Origin: Triticum aestivum
Lineage: Eukaryota; Streptophyta; Magnoliopsida; Poales; Poaceae
Direction of reading: 5' to 3'
Length of the DNA stretch: 64,000 nt
Assembly: GCF_018294505.1 (NCBI RefSeq)
Contig: NC_057798.1
Span: forward strand, 374,356,839-374,420,838
Shown: piece by piece, positions 42,561 through 53,700 of the stretch
How positions within the stretch are numbered: position 1 is the stretch's first letter
Layout: each line of letters starts with the position of its first letter
The notes under the pieces: generated by a model
The model's database searches: none
Told to the model about the DNA's origin: nothing
What the model saw: the letters and a program-made list of their open reading frames with translations, nothing else
Made by a program: the position numbers and the translations under genes

Positions 42561-44061
42561 ATATTCGCGACCTATGTTTGGAAATAGTTCTGAGAGGTTA
42601 TGTAGTAGCGTTGGAAATTCAGTCTACCTTGATGGATAAGATCAGAGAAGCTCAGAAGACTGACAAAAAGATTGCCGAGATAAAGGAAAGGATGAGCAAA
42701 GGAAAGGCTAAAGGATTTCATGAGGATGAGCATGATACCTTATGGTTTGAGGACCGCGTATATGTGCCTAATGACCCCGATATCAGGAAGTTGATTCTGT
42801 AGAAGGCCCATGATTCGCTGTATTCGATTCACCCAGGAAATACCAAGATGTATCTAGATTTGAAGGACAGTTTCTGGTGGACCGGAATGAAGAAGGATAT
42901 TGCTAAGTATGTAGCAGTATGTGATGTATGTCAGAGAGTAAAGGCAGAGCATCAGAAGCCAGCAGGATTGCTACAGCCATTGCCGATACCCGAATGGAAG
43001 TGGGATAAGCTAGGCACGGATTTTATCATGGGATTGCCTAGGACTCGTTCAAGCTATGACTCGATCTGGGTTGTAGTCGATCGTTTGACGAAGGTAGCTC
43101 ATTTCATCCCAATGAAGACCACTTACACCAGTGCTAAGTTGGCTAAGATATACATGACCAGGATCATATGTCTACATGGAGTTCCGAGGACCATTGTATC
43201 AGATAGAGGAACCCAGTTTACCTCAAAGTTCTGGAATCAGTTGCATGAGACTTTGGGTACTATGCTACAATTTAGTACAGCCTTTCATCCACAGACAGAT
43301 GGGCAGACTGAGAGAGTCAATTAGATTCTAGAGGACATGTTGAGAGCTTGTGAGCTAGATTATGGATCTAGTTGGGATGACAATTTGCCATATGCAGAGT
43401 TCTCTTACAATAACAGTTATCAAGCCAGTTTGAAGATGGCCCCTTTCGAAGCTTTGTACAGGAGGAGGTGCAGGACACCGTTGCTATGGGATGAAGTTGG
43501 AGACCGTCAGTTGTTTGGACCAGATTTGATTAAGGAGTCTAAAGAGAAGGTTAAATTGATTTGCGATAGACTTAAGGTAGCCCAGTCCAGGCAGAAGACC
43601 TATGTGGATTCTAAACGCAAGGAGACAGTTTACAAAGTCGGAGATAGATGTATCTTCGTATGTCCCCACTCCGAGGAGTTAACCATTTCGGAGTTAAGGG
43701 AAAGTTAGCGCCATGTTTTGTGGGACCATACAAAGTTTTGGAGCGTATGGGTGAAGTTGCTTACAAGTTGGAATTGCCAGAAGGATTGTCAGGAGTTCAT
43801 GATGTGTTTCACGTTTCCTAGTTGAAGAAGTGCCACGCAGAGATGGCTGATATCTCTCTGAGGGATACAGTGCCACTGGAAGCGATTCAATTGGGTAGCG
43901 ATTTAACCTACGAGGAGAAACCAGTGAAGATTCTCGAGTTTGCCAACCGAGTCACATGCAGCAAGGTTATCAAGTTCTACAAAGTTTAGTGGAGCCACCA
44001 TACCGAGGATGAAGGCACCTGGGAACAAGAGGAACACCTACAGAAGGATCACTCACACCTA
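42561..44061 (+). pseudogene. Element E integrase and chromodomain, cut at the duplication junction
   Basis: TAG at 42800-42802 precedes KAHDSLYSIHPGNTKMYLDL. The zinc motif ends CDVCQRV. Catalytic positions lie in KLGTDFIMGLP, TIVSDRGTQFTS and HPQTDGQTERVN. TAG at 43322-43324 falls exactly where the family reads VNQILED. A shift near 43660 follows GDRCIFV. The frame then runs [20 protein letters not shown] at 43819-43821 (HVSQLKKC in the family) and a chromodomain-like tail (YEEKPVKILEFANRVT, SKVIKFYKV, TAG at 43987-43989, WSHHTEDEGTWEQEE). The chromodomain of such elements guides integration to heterochromatin. Sequence after QKDHSH switches to CACTA DNA. Confidence 0.87.
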
Positions 44062-44154
44062 TTTTCTCTTCCGATCGTTCTGTTGCATAATTATATATTG
44101 CTTATGTATTGTCTGTGAATTGGTACTAACATTTCGTTTGGCTAGTGCATAGCG

Positions 44155-44409
44155 ATGCCGACGTATGTCGTGTACAAGGGTAAGGTTCCCGGAGTCTACG
44201 ATGACTGGGAGGAGTGTCGGAGACAGGTTCACCGATTCAGCGGTAACAGTTACAAAGGGTACACCACTAGGGCCGAGGCCGAATCTAGATACGCCCGCTA
44301 TCTAGCGGGAGAGGGGAGGGAGCGTTGGAGGAACCGGATGAAGATGAGTTTCATCGTGATGATGCTCATCGTGATGACTGCAGCTCTCTTCTATGTGATG
44401 GTAGTTTAG
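44155..44409 (+). CDS. Hybrid-binding domain/transmembrane protein, duplicate
   Basis: Encodes the same 84 residues as 10843-11097 without a single amino-acid change. The domain (VVYKGKVPGVYDDWEEC) and C-terminal hydrophobic segment are intact. The branch-site motif TACTAAC (44123-44129) and tag acceptor (44143-44145) upstream are retained. The CACTA promoter is gone. The sequence upstream is now the pol end of gypsy E on the same strand, so any expression would need read-through from E or a cryptic promoter. The duplication is recent, so identity alone does not prove selection. Confidence 0.82.
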   Translation: MPTYVVYKGKVPGVYDDWEECRRQVHRFSGNSYKGYTTRAEAESRYARYLAGEGRERWRNRMKMSFIVMMLIVMTAALFYVMVV

Positions 44410-44688
44410 ATGATCGATATCGACTTGTAATGTGAAGACAAACTCGCTACTCGCGGTCTCGAGACTTGTAATATAATGTTCTATCTTTGTTCGGTCTTTT
44501 CAATTCAGAGACTAATATGATGAATTGTATTCGAAGACTAATATGATGAATTGTATTCAAAGACTAATCTTCTATTGTATTCGATGAATCTGTTGTTGAT
44601 GTGTGCTGTCTATATTTTGTCAAATTATACATTTTGTAACCTGTGCAAAAAACAGAAAATAAAAAAATAAAAAAAACCTAATATTCAT

Positions 44689-45028
44689 ACTAATGGCGCA
44701 TCACATGATAGTGCGCCATTAGTATGACAAAGCATACTAATGGCGCATCACTGGTAAGTGCGCCATTAATATGCCATGGTTACTAATGGCGCATCTAGTG
44801 GTGGTGCGCCATTAGCATGCCAAAGCACCTGGATATACATGGCCCCTGGGAGGCATACTAATGGCGCACCCTGGCCTATACTAATGGCGCACCCGCGGTG
44901 CGCCATTAGTATACCAGATACTAATGGCGCACCAGGTGGTGCGCCATTAGTAAAAATTACTAATGGCGTGCTGTTAATGGCGCACCACAGATGCGCCATT
45001 AATAGCCATATTAGGTGCGCCATTAGTA
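44689..45028. repeat. Right subterminal palindromic array, duplicate
   Basis: Same units as 11377-11716. Confidence 0.9.
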
Positions 45029-45049
45029 GGGGGTTTTCTAGTAGTGTTA

Positions 45050-46645
45050 CCTACTCGAGGACGAGTAGGAATTAAGCTTGGGGATGCTTGATACGTCTCC
45101 AATGTATCTATAATTTTTGATTGTTCCATGCTATTATATTACCTGTTTTGGATGTTTAATGGGCTTTACTATACACTTTTATATTATTTTGGGACTAACC
45201 TATTAACCGGAGGCCCAGCCCAAATTGCTGTTTTTTTGCCTATTTCAGTGTTTTACAGAAAAGGAATATCAAACGGAGTCCAAACGGAATGAAACCTTCG
45301 GGAGAGTTATTTTTTGAACAAACACAATCCACGAGACTTGGAGTGGACGTCAAGGAACAAACGAGGCGGCCACGAGGTAGGAGGGTGCGCCCAGGGGGGT
45401 AGGCGCGCCCCCCACCCTCGTGGGCCCCTTGTGGCTCCCCTGACCGACTTCCTTCGCCTATATATACTCATATACCCTTAAAACATCCAGGAGCACCACG
45501 AAACCCTATTTCCACCGCCGCAACCTTCTGTACCCGTGACATCCCATATTGGGGCCTTTTCTGACGCTCCGCCGGAGGGGGAATCGATCACGGAGGGCTT
45601 CTACATCAACACCATAGCCTCTCTGATGAAGTGTGAGTAGTTTACCACAGACCTTCGGGTCCATAGTTATTAGCTAGATGGCTTCTTCTCTCTCTTTGGA
45701 TCTCAATACAAAGTTCTCCTCGATCTTCTTGGAGATCTATCCGATGTAATTCTTTTTGTGGTGTGTTTGTCGAGATCTGATGAATTGTGGGTTTATGATC
45801 AAGATTATCTATGAACAATATTTGAATCTCCTCTGAATTCTTTTATGTATGATTTGTTATCTTTACAAGTCTCTTCGAATTATCAGTTTGGTTTGGCCTA
45901 CTAGATTGATCTTTCTTGCAATGGGAGAAGTGCTTAGCTTTGGGTTTAATCTTGCGGTGTCCTTTCCCAGTGACAGCAGTGGCAGCAAGGAACGTATTGT
46001 ATTGTTGCCATCGAAGATAAAAAGATGGGGTTTATATCCTATTGCTTGAGTTTATCCCTCTACATCATGTCATCTTGCCTAATGCGTTACATATGAACTG
46101 AATACTCTAGATGCATGCTGGATAGCGGTCGATGTGTGGAGTAATGGTAGTAGATGCAGAATTGTTTCGATCTACTTGTCGCGGACATGATGCCTATATA
46201 CATGATCATGCCTAGATATTCTCATAACTATGCACTTCTCTATCAATTGCTCGACAGTAATTTGTTCACCCACTGTAATACTTATGCTATCTTGAGAGAA
46301 GCCACTAGTGAAACCTATGGCCCCGGGATCTATTTTCCATCATATGAGTTTCTGATCTATTTTATTTTGCAATCTTTACTTTCCAATCTATATCATAAAA
46401 ATACCAAAAATATTTATTATCTCTATAAGATCTCACTTTTGCAAGTGGCCATGAAGGGATTGACAACCCCTTTATCGCGTTGGTTGCAAGGTTCTTATTT
46501 GTTTGTGCAGGTACGAGGGATTTGCGTGTGGCCTCCTACTGGATTGATACCTTGGTTCTCAAAAACTAAGGGAAATACTTATGCTACTTTGCTGCATCAC
46601 CCTTTTCTCTTCAAGGAAAAACCAACGCATGCTCAAGAGGTAGCA
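45050..46645 (+). mobile_element. Element A 3' end and LTR, duplicate (LTR 45089-46645)
   Basis: Polypurine tract, TGATACGTCTCC start and AGGTAGCA end as in copy 1, with scattered substitutions (for example ctccggtg versus ctctgatg near 45623). Confidence 0.85.
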
Positions 46646-47158
46646 CTTACTGACAACATTTGGAGTTCTCCAGGAGCATTTGCGGATCTGCCCCAAAGTA
46701 TTGCAGATGCTACAGATTTCGTCCGGGCCGAAGAAGGGAGCTCAACAGAGATGATGTTCTGGTCGCAGTACCTTGCACTAGAGCATCTTGTGCCCCTCGG
46801 TGATCAGCTGAAACAACTGACCGAGCTACATAGGGTGGTCGGACTGGCCATGAAAGATGTCATAGTCCATCTTTGGCCAGCCGAACCCATACCTAGTAGC
46901 TACTTTAGGCTTGTGAAGCGGTTGGTCGATGCCTGCCCACGACTTGATGTCATAAAGTGGTCGGTCTGTACCGAAGGTGCCCGAATGGCCTTCGTCCATG
47001 TCAAGGTGCAGTGGGCGAAGATGAATGCCATCAGTCTTGCAACCGAGGGACCACCCGCGGGGAAGGAGCATCGTGTGCCGGAGCGATATTTCAACAACGT
47101 CCTTGAAGGATCCCGCATTATAGAGGGCCTGTGTTCGAAGGACATCATTTTTGAGTGA
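46154..47158 (+). pseudogene. Chimeric frame: LTR of A fused to the opposite-strand gene tail of gypsy C
   Basis: A 334-codon open frame. About 164 residues come from the LTR of element A, then LTDNIWSSPGAF onward from the gypsy C gene, ending CSKDIIFE. The duplicate in copy 1 is broken by TAG at 13217-13219 where this copy has TGG. The N-terminal part is LTR sequence without a protein family, so the long frame is accidental. The C-terminal 170 residues are the same gypsy-associated protein tail as at 13334-13846. No sign that the fusion protein has a function. Confidence 0.6.
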
Positions 47159-49226
47159 ATGTATCTGTGCTGCCCAAACTTTGTATAATGAGAACAAGGC
47201 ATTTATATAATTTTAGTCTTGTTTCATCTGAGAGTTGGCCCTCCGTTGCGGCCATTTATTGAATCTGAGAGTTGGTCGGTCGTCGGCTTCAGCCCCTCAC
47301 GTAGATACTACGGGGGTGTTCGGAACAGCACAGAAACACACTTAACCCAACGATATGGTCCTTGAAGGAGGTGCTGGTGCGGCGAACCAGGCAATTAGAC
47401 TATGCGGCTTTATCACTCTCACTTAGCCATAGGAGTTTGACCATAAGATTTTAGGCGCAGCCCCTGGTATTGTTCAGTGATCCAAACTTAGGTGTTGGAG
47501 GCACTTGACTAGATAAAAACCAGTCCTTCGTGTGACACAGAGAAAATTGCAAGAGATTTATGTTGAGCCACCGAATAGCTGACCAGCTCTCGCTGCATCA
47601 TGACAGTCAGTTTTCGGCTTTCTCTACTGAGGTGTTTATCCGGCTAACCAGAAACACAATCGCAATAGTTCTCCCTTTACTTCCTTAGCCGAAAAATCAG
47701 AATGTAAGGTAGTAACTAGGAGCCGGGCAACCCAACTATTGACCCAAGACATGATTCGGAGCCGATCCATATAATGCTAGATTCGGGACGCCGAATTGTA
47801 CTGTAAAAGTGTTCGGACTTATGGTATATTTAAGAAATGTATGCGGCTGAATGGAGCCCTAGCGGTTTAAGTCGTGTCGAGGTGTACATGGCATTCAGAC
47901 GAAAGAGAACAAGGAATATAGATTAGTAAATAAGCCAGTACCGCATAGTTTGGGTGAAAAACTGTTTCCATTATAGTCTGATTGATACGTCAAAACATAT
48001 TTGTACAGATAATGCTATAAGCATCAAGTCTATTTTACATGCCGAGAGAAAGGGAAAGCAGTGTGCAGGTACTAAAAAGGGGGAGGGTGATCTTGAAAGA
48101 TCCTTTAGGTACTCCATCGTACATATGCGCTTCTTTTCGCTTTGATTTGTGATCCTTTAAGAGGATTAATGAATGGGTTTTGATAAGGGGCCGGCAAAAG
48201 GGCCCTTGACACCATAAAAAGGTGATGTGGGTTGTAAAGAACCTAAAAAGAAAAAATGAAGTTAAGAAAAAGATAGATGGGGGTCCAGGTATGGTTGAGC
48301 CGTATTGTGGACTTTATCCTTGATATGCCTCCATGTTTGCCCATGGTATTTTTAGTGCGTAGTTATGTGCATGCGGTACATATGCCGAATTGCTAATCGA
48401 GCTCCTGACGAGTGGGACTATCATTCTGCGGGGTAGTCCGGACTCATTTAATAGGGTCTGGGGGCTTGACTACCGATGTTGGCTTGATAAGGCCGACCTG
48501 CACTTCCTCTACGAGGGTTGTGGTGTGTTCCTCGGTATGGAGGGAGCGATCCATGTTTCCATGGACTGTTATAACACCGCATGGTCCTGGCATCTTGAGT
48601 TTTAGATAAGCATAGTGTCGGACCGCATTAAAGCAGGCAAACGCAGTTCATCCGAGCAGTGCATGATAGCCACTGCGAAAAGGGACGATGTCGAAGGTCA
48701 AGTCTTCGCTTCGGAAGTTGTCCGGTGAACTAAAGACGACTTCCAATGTGATTGAGCCCGTGCAGCGGGCCTCTACACCCGGTATTACTCCTTTAAAGGT
48801 AGTTTTGGTGGGTTTGATTCTTGATGAGTTGATACCCATTTTCCGGACTGTGTCCTGATAGAGCAGGTTAAGACTCTCCTGAGGTGGAATCTATCGATAA
48901 TTGGGTCATGGACCAATGCGGCTGAACCTCCATGACGGATACTGGTCGGATGGTCCCTGCGATCAAAAGTGATCGGGCATGCTGACCATGGGTTGAATTT
49001 TGGGGTGCTTGGATCTATCGCATAGACGTCCCTTAACGCGCGCTTGTGCTCCCTTTGGGGGATGTGAGTAGCGTATATCATGTTCACCGTCTTGACCTCG
49101 GGGGGAAATTTCTTCTGTCCCCCTGTGTTCGGTGGACGAGGTTCCTCGTCGTCATCCTCGTTGGGCGACCCTTTCATCGTGTGCTCAACTTACCGGCCTG
49201 TTTAAAGACCCAACAGCTTCTGTTGG
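46646..49226 (-). mobile_element. Gypsy fragment C, duplicate
   Basis: Same content as 13334-15914. The minus-strand gag-protease part lies at 48648-49177 (MKGSPNEDDDEE, VNMIYATHIPQREH, GSITLEVVFSSPDN), with the frame open a little further than in copy 1. 47159-48647 shows no gene. Confidence 0.72.
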
Positions 49227-49753
49227 TGTCGTGGAATAGTCATGGCAGATGTCCTAGCGTAAGGACTTAGTCGTGGAGCCATCGCAACTAGGTTAGCTTA
49301 AAGGGGTTAAACGGGACAAAGGGCACAAGATTTTATATTGGTTCGGCCCCTTGCGGTGAAGGTAAAGGCCTAATCCAGTTTGAGGTGGTATTGCTTATGT
49401 CTCGATTACCAGGGAGCGAATACGCTTTACCTAGCTTTCGATATGTTGTCTCTTACCCTGAACCACCGCCTGGTCGTCCCTTTATATACACAGGTTGACG
49501 CCCAGCGGCTCACGGAGTCCCGACCGGCTCATAGACAATGTGTCCGGCTCGGTGACTAACTATACATGCCTTACAATACAAGTCTTACACATATGGCGGT
49601 TTACTCCTACAGGCCTTAAGTATCCCTTGGGCCTTGGGCCCTTGCCTGTGAACCGCCATCTTCAATATCCTCATGGGCTTCATATTATGAATCGCCATAG
49701 GTATAACCCGGCCCCTCCTGGGCGGGTCATACCTAATAGTTATATCCCCAACA
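49227..49753 (-). mobile_element. Gypsy D 3' LTR, duplicate
   Basis: TG..CA termini on the minus strand at 49753 and 49227, as for 15915-16441. Confidence 0.82.
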
Positions 49754-50739
49754 TTAGGCCCCAGGTTGATTTGAACTGGTTCATGTCAATCTTCAACACT
49801 AAGAAAAAAATCTTCCCTTCTTCATTTGTGAGAGAACTCATAACCCGCCATGACTCATCTCCTGGGCTTGTGGTAACTCGCCATGATGTCACCTGTCATT
49901 AATTTACACAGTGTCCGATATATCTCAACGGATCCTTATCTTTAATAGCCATTCCGAGAATCGAGGCACCCCAGCAGATGGATAATAACTCTTTTGTCTC
50001 CTCATTTTTCGCGCCCACTTATTAACCTTCTCCCTATAAATAGGGTCGGACCTCCCTTATGTCATTTTCCCTCTTATCCTCCTCGTCTTCCTCCTCTAGC
50101 GACTCATCTGCTACCTCGAGCTCCACCGCCGCCACGAAGCTCACCGTCCTCCTCGCCCTTGGCCGCTGCATCAACCTGAACGGGACCAGAGAATGTCGGC
50201 GCTCCATCGTAGTTCATCTGCATCTGTAAGCGTTCCCCCTCATGTGCTCCAGATCCGCATTAGGGTTTTTATAGTTCTTTGAGTTCTTCGTGGTTCTTCG
50301 TCGTTCTTCTAGACAGCCCTTGTTTTAGATCCGAATATGTCTATTAGGATGCGCGAACCTGTTTCCGTTCCTTTGTTATCTCAAAGCTTGCTTCATAGAT
50401 GTATAAATCCCGCCCTGGTACTAGTTCTTCTGCTGCTTCCATGCTTTAGATTTTGATTTATTTCCTTTTTCTGAACTGGTACTGATCCAAAAATATAGTT
50501 TCAGTCTACGAAACCTGTTTGTCCAGTACTTAGCAAAATTTTCTTCCTGATAGATCAACCTGACCATGGCAGCTTACATCAATCTGGTCATGGCGGTTTA
50601 CATTACCAGTTGTAGCTAGTCATATACCATTAGGCCCCTTTTAAGCCGCCATTCTGAATATGTGTTGTAGTGCTTTTCCTCCGGCTTAACTTAAACCGGC
50701 AAAACTTATTCTTTTTATTTTTAGGCTTCTTTATTCACA
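49754..50739 (+). promoter_or_regulatory. Promoter and leader of the opposite-strand gene, duplicate (TATA 50035-50042)
   Basis: TATAAATA box, leader, leader intron and acceptor are preserved relative to 16442-17427. Confidence 0.6.
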
Positions 50740-53700
50740 ATGGCCCCGAAGACAACCACTTCCTGTAATTGGGTTCCTTCCATTGTCACTGAGAACACGC
50801 TTCAGGACTTTGTGAAAACCGACTGTTTACCAGAGAAGACTGTCATGCATTGTCGCGCCCCTAATCTGGAAGAGGAAAAACCTCAGCGAAAAGATGATGA
50901 AGTTATTGTCTTTACTGACCACATGAACCGGGGCTTCTCACCGCCTGGCTCTAAATTCTTTCGGGACGTTCCGCACTTTTTTGATCTTCATCCTCAAGAC
51001 ATCGGACCCAATTCCGTGTCAAACATATGCAATTTCCAAGTTTTCTGTGAGGTGTACCTTCAAGAGGAGCCTAGTGTGGAACTGTTAGAGAATACTTTTA
51101 TTTGAACCGCCAAAATGAGTATTCAAATGGACCCAGCTTGGAACTTGGCGGGATCTCAAATCAGCGAAGAAGAGATGCTATCTTTCCCTATGCTCGCCTG
51201 TCGAGTCATCCCAAAGATTGGAACCAGACATGGTTCTATTGCAAGGATACCTCTCCGGCTGACGAGAACCGACTGCCCGGCTTCCGCGCCCTGCGTCTTG
51301 ACTCAAAACATCCTCTCCCTGACAAGTTGACAGCTGTTGAACGCAAAAAACTCGCCCCCACCATTGCCAAGGTCAAGGCTCTGCTGGAAAACGGCTTAAC
51401 CGGCATTGACTTGGTTCGATGCTGGGTTGCATGGCGGATCATTCCCTTGATTCGATGCACCGGTTTAATGTGTACTTACACGGGCAGTAAAAAAAGATCC
51501 ACTACGCCACAGCACCGTGTGTTTAACTGACAACGGTATAAATGAAATGACGAAGTCCCTTCTGAATGAAAACCCGGCAGACAGCAGCAAAGTGGGCCTA
51601 AGCCCTTTCTGCACATCTGACCCGGCACCAAAGTGAGTCTTTTAAATTACTTACTTCTGCCTTCATCCTTAAATATTCCGTTTAACTCAACTTTGATGAC
51701 TTTCACAGGTTGATGATGACTTTTGGAAGAAGAAGTATGATCATGAAGCTGCCAAAAGGGCCAGCAAAGCCAAGAGAGCCGCCAAGAGAGCCGCCAAGAG
51801 GACCGCCAGGAAGAAGGGAAAGAAAACTAGTACTTCCGAGCTGCTTGAACTGGACGACAGCTTTGAGTCGGAGGTAGCCCTTGATTCCCTTAGCTCCTTT
51901 TTAAACCATCTTATTGATATTGATTATCATCAGGATTACACGGGGACCAGTCAAGCAATCAAGGAAGAGGTAACTATCATTTCCTCCGACTCCGAGCCCT
52001 TGCCAAGACAGAAAATTCGAAGAGTAACCCGAAAAGTAAGCTTTTCACACCCCTTAGCTCATCTAGATCCTCACTTTCTTTTGAAGCAACAGCAGCACGA
52101 GAGCCGGCGATAGACTCGGACTAGCATAGGCGAAGAATTATCTTCCAGCTTACTGAACACTCCAAGGAAGAGTCAAAACGAGGTCACCCCCGATTTAAAC
52201 TCTTTTTATCCTCTAGCGGGTCTCATCCGCCAACCACTTAATTCTTCCAACTCAAATTATCAGGAGACGTCTCGTTCCTCTTCCGGCGATTCATCTCAGT
52301 CTCATCTGCCGGGTAATAACAATTACTTATTATTTGCTCATTATGATCCTTTATACTTATACCGACCTCTCATGACTCATGCAGTGGAAAAGCCAAGCCT
52401 AGCAAAAAGGCAAAGGTGACTACGCCGGCCGAAGACCCAAAAATCAGTGAGCCGGAGCAACAAATCCTAGCGCGTGAGACCTCCGCTCCTCAACCGTCAG
52501 AGCCGGTTCTTGATGTTTGATGTCTACTACACAACCTTCTTCTTGTAGATGTTGTTGGGCCTGCAAGTGCACAGGTTTGTAGGACAGTAGCAAATTTCCC
52601 TCAAGTGGATGACCTAAGGTTTATCAATCCGTGGGAGGTGTAGGATGAAGATCGTCTCTCTCAAACAACCCTGCAACCAAATAACAAAGAGTCTCTTGTG
52701 TCCCCAACACACCCAATACAATGGTAAATTGTATAGGTGCACTAGTTCGGCGAAGAGATGGTGATACAAGTGCAATATGGATGGTAGATATAGGTTTTTG
52801 TAATATGAAAATATAAAAACAGCAAGGTAACTATGATAAAAGTGAGCGTAAATGGTATTGCAATGGTAGCAAACAAGGCATGGGGTTCATACTTTCACTA
52901 GTGCAAGTTCTCTCAACAATAATAACATAGATAGATCATATAACAATCCCTCAACATGCAACAAAGAGTCACTCCAAAGCCACTAATAGCGGAGAACAAA
53001 CGAAGAGATTATGGTAAGGTACGAAACCACCTCAAAGCTATCCTTTCTGTTCTATCTTTTCAAGAGTTCGTAGTAAAATAACATGAAGCTATTCTTTCCG
53101 CTCAATCTATCATAGAGTTTATACTAGAATAACACCTTAAGACACAAATCAATCAAAACCCTAATGTCACCTAGATACTCCATTGCCACCTCAAGTATCC
53201 GTGGGCATGATTATACGATAAGCATCACACAATCTTAGATTCATCTATTCAACCAACACGAAGTACTTCAAAGAGTGCCCCAAAGTTTGTACCGGAGAGT
53301 CAAGACGAAAACGTGTGCCAACCCCTATGCATAGGTTCATGGGCGGAACCCGCAAGTTGGTCACCAAAACATACATCAAGTGGCACATGATATCCCATTG
53401 TCACCACAGATAAGCATGGCAAGACATACATCAAGTGTTCTCAAATCATTAAAGACTCAATCCGATAAGATAACTTCAAAGGGAAAACTCAATCCATTAC
53501 AAGAGAGTAGAGGGGGAGAAACATCATAAGATCCAACTATAATAGCAAAGCTCGCGATACATCAAGATCGTGCCATAGAGGGAACACGAGAGAGAACACA
53601 AGAGAGAGAGATCAAACACATAGCTGCTGGTACATACCCTCAGCCCCGAGGGTGAACTACTCCCTCCTCGTCATGGATAGCGTCGGGATGATGAAGATGG

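Larger units (their letters stand above)
10750..44061 (+). repeat. Tandem duplication, copy 1 (unit about 33.3 kb)
   Basis: 10750-30545 is repeated at 44062-64000 in the same order and orientation with near-identical sequence. The offset is 33,312 bases at the left end and 33,455 at the right end, the change being due to indels. The remaining 30546-44061 should recur beyond the window if the unit is complete. By eye, sampled stretches differ at roughly 0.1-1.7% of positions. Confidence 0.92.
35927..44061 (+). mobile_element. Chromodomain gypsy retrotransposon E (plus strand), 3' end missing
   Basis: A 2.67-kb 5' LTR, a tRNA-Met-type primer site, an extra upstream frame, gag with a zinc knuckle and a complete but broken protease-RT-RNase H-integrase-chromodomain series. 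It is inserted into the gag of gypsy D. It ends abruptly at the duplication junction 44061/44062, inside or just after the chromodomain region, with no polypurine tract or 3' LTR. Order and chromodomain place it among Tekay/Del-like chromoviruses. Confidence 0.88.
44062..45046 (+). mobile_element. CACTA right end, 5'-truncated duplicate
   Basis: Corresponds to 10750-11734. It keeps the intron end with TACTAAC and acceptor, the small gene, the right subterminal array (44689-45028) and the terminal inverted repeat ending gtagtg at 45046, followed by TTA. The transposase and TNPA-like genes are absent from this copy. Confidence 0.92.
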
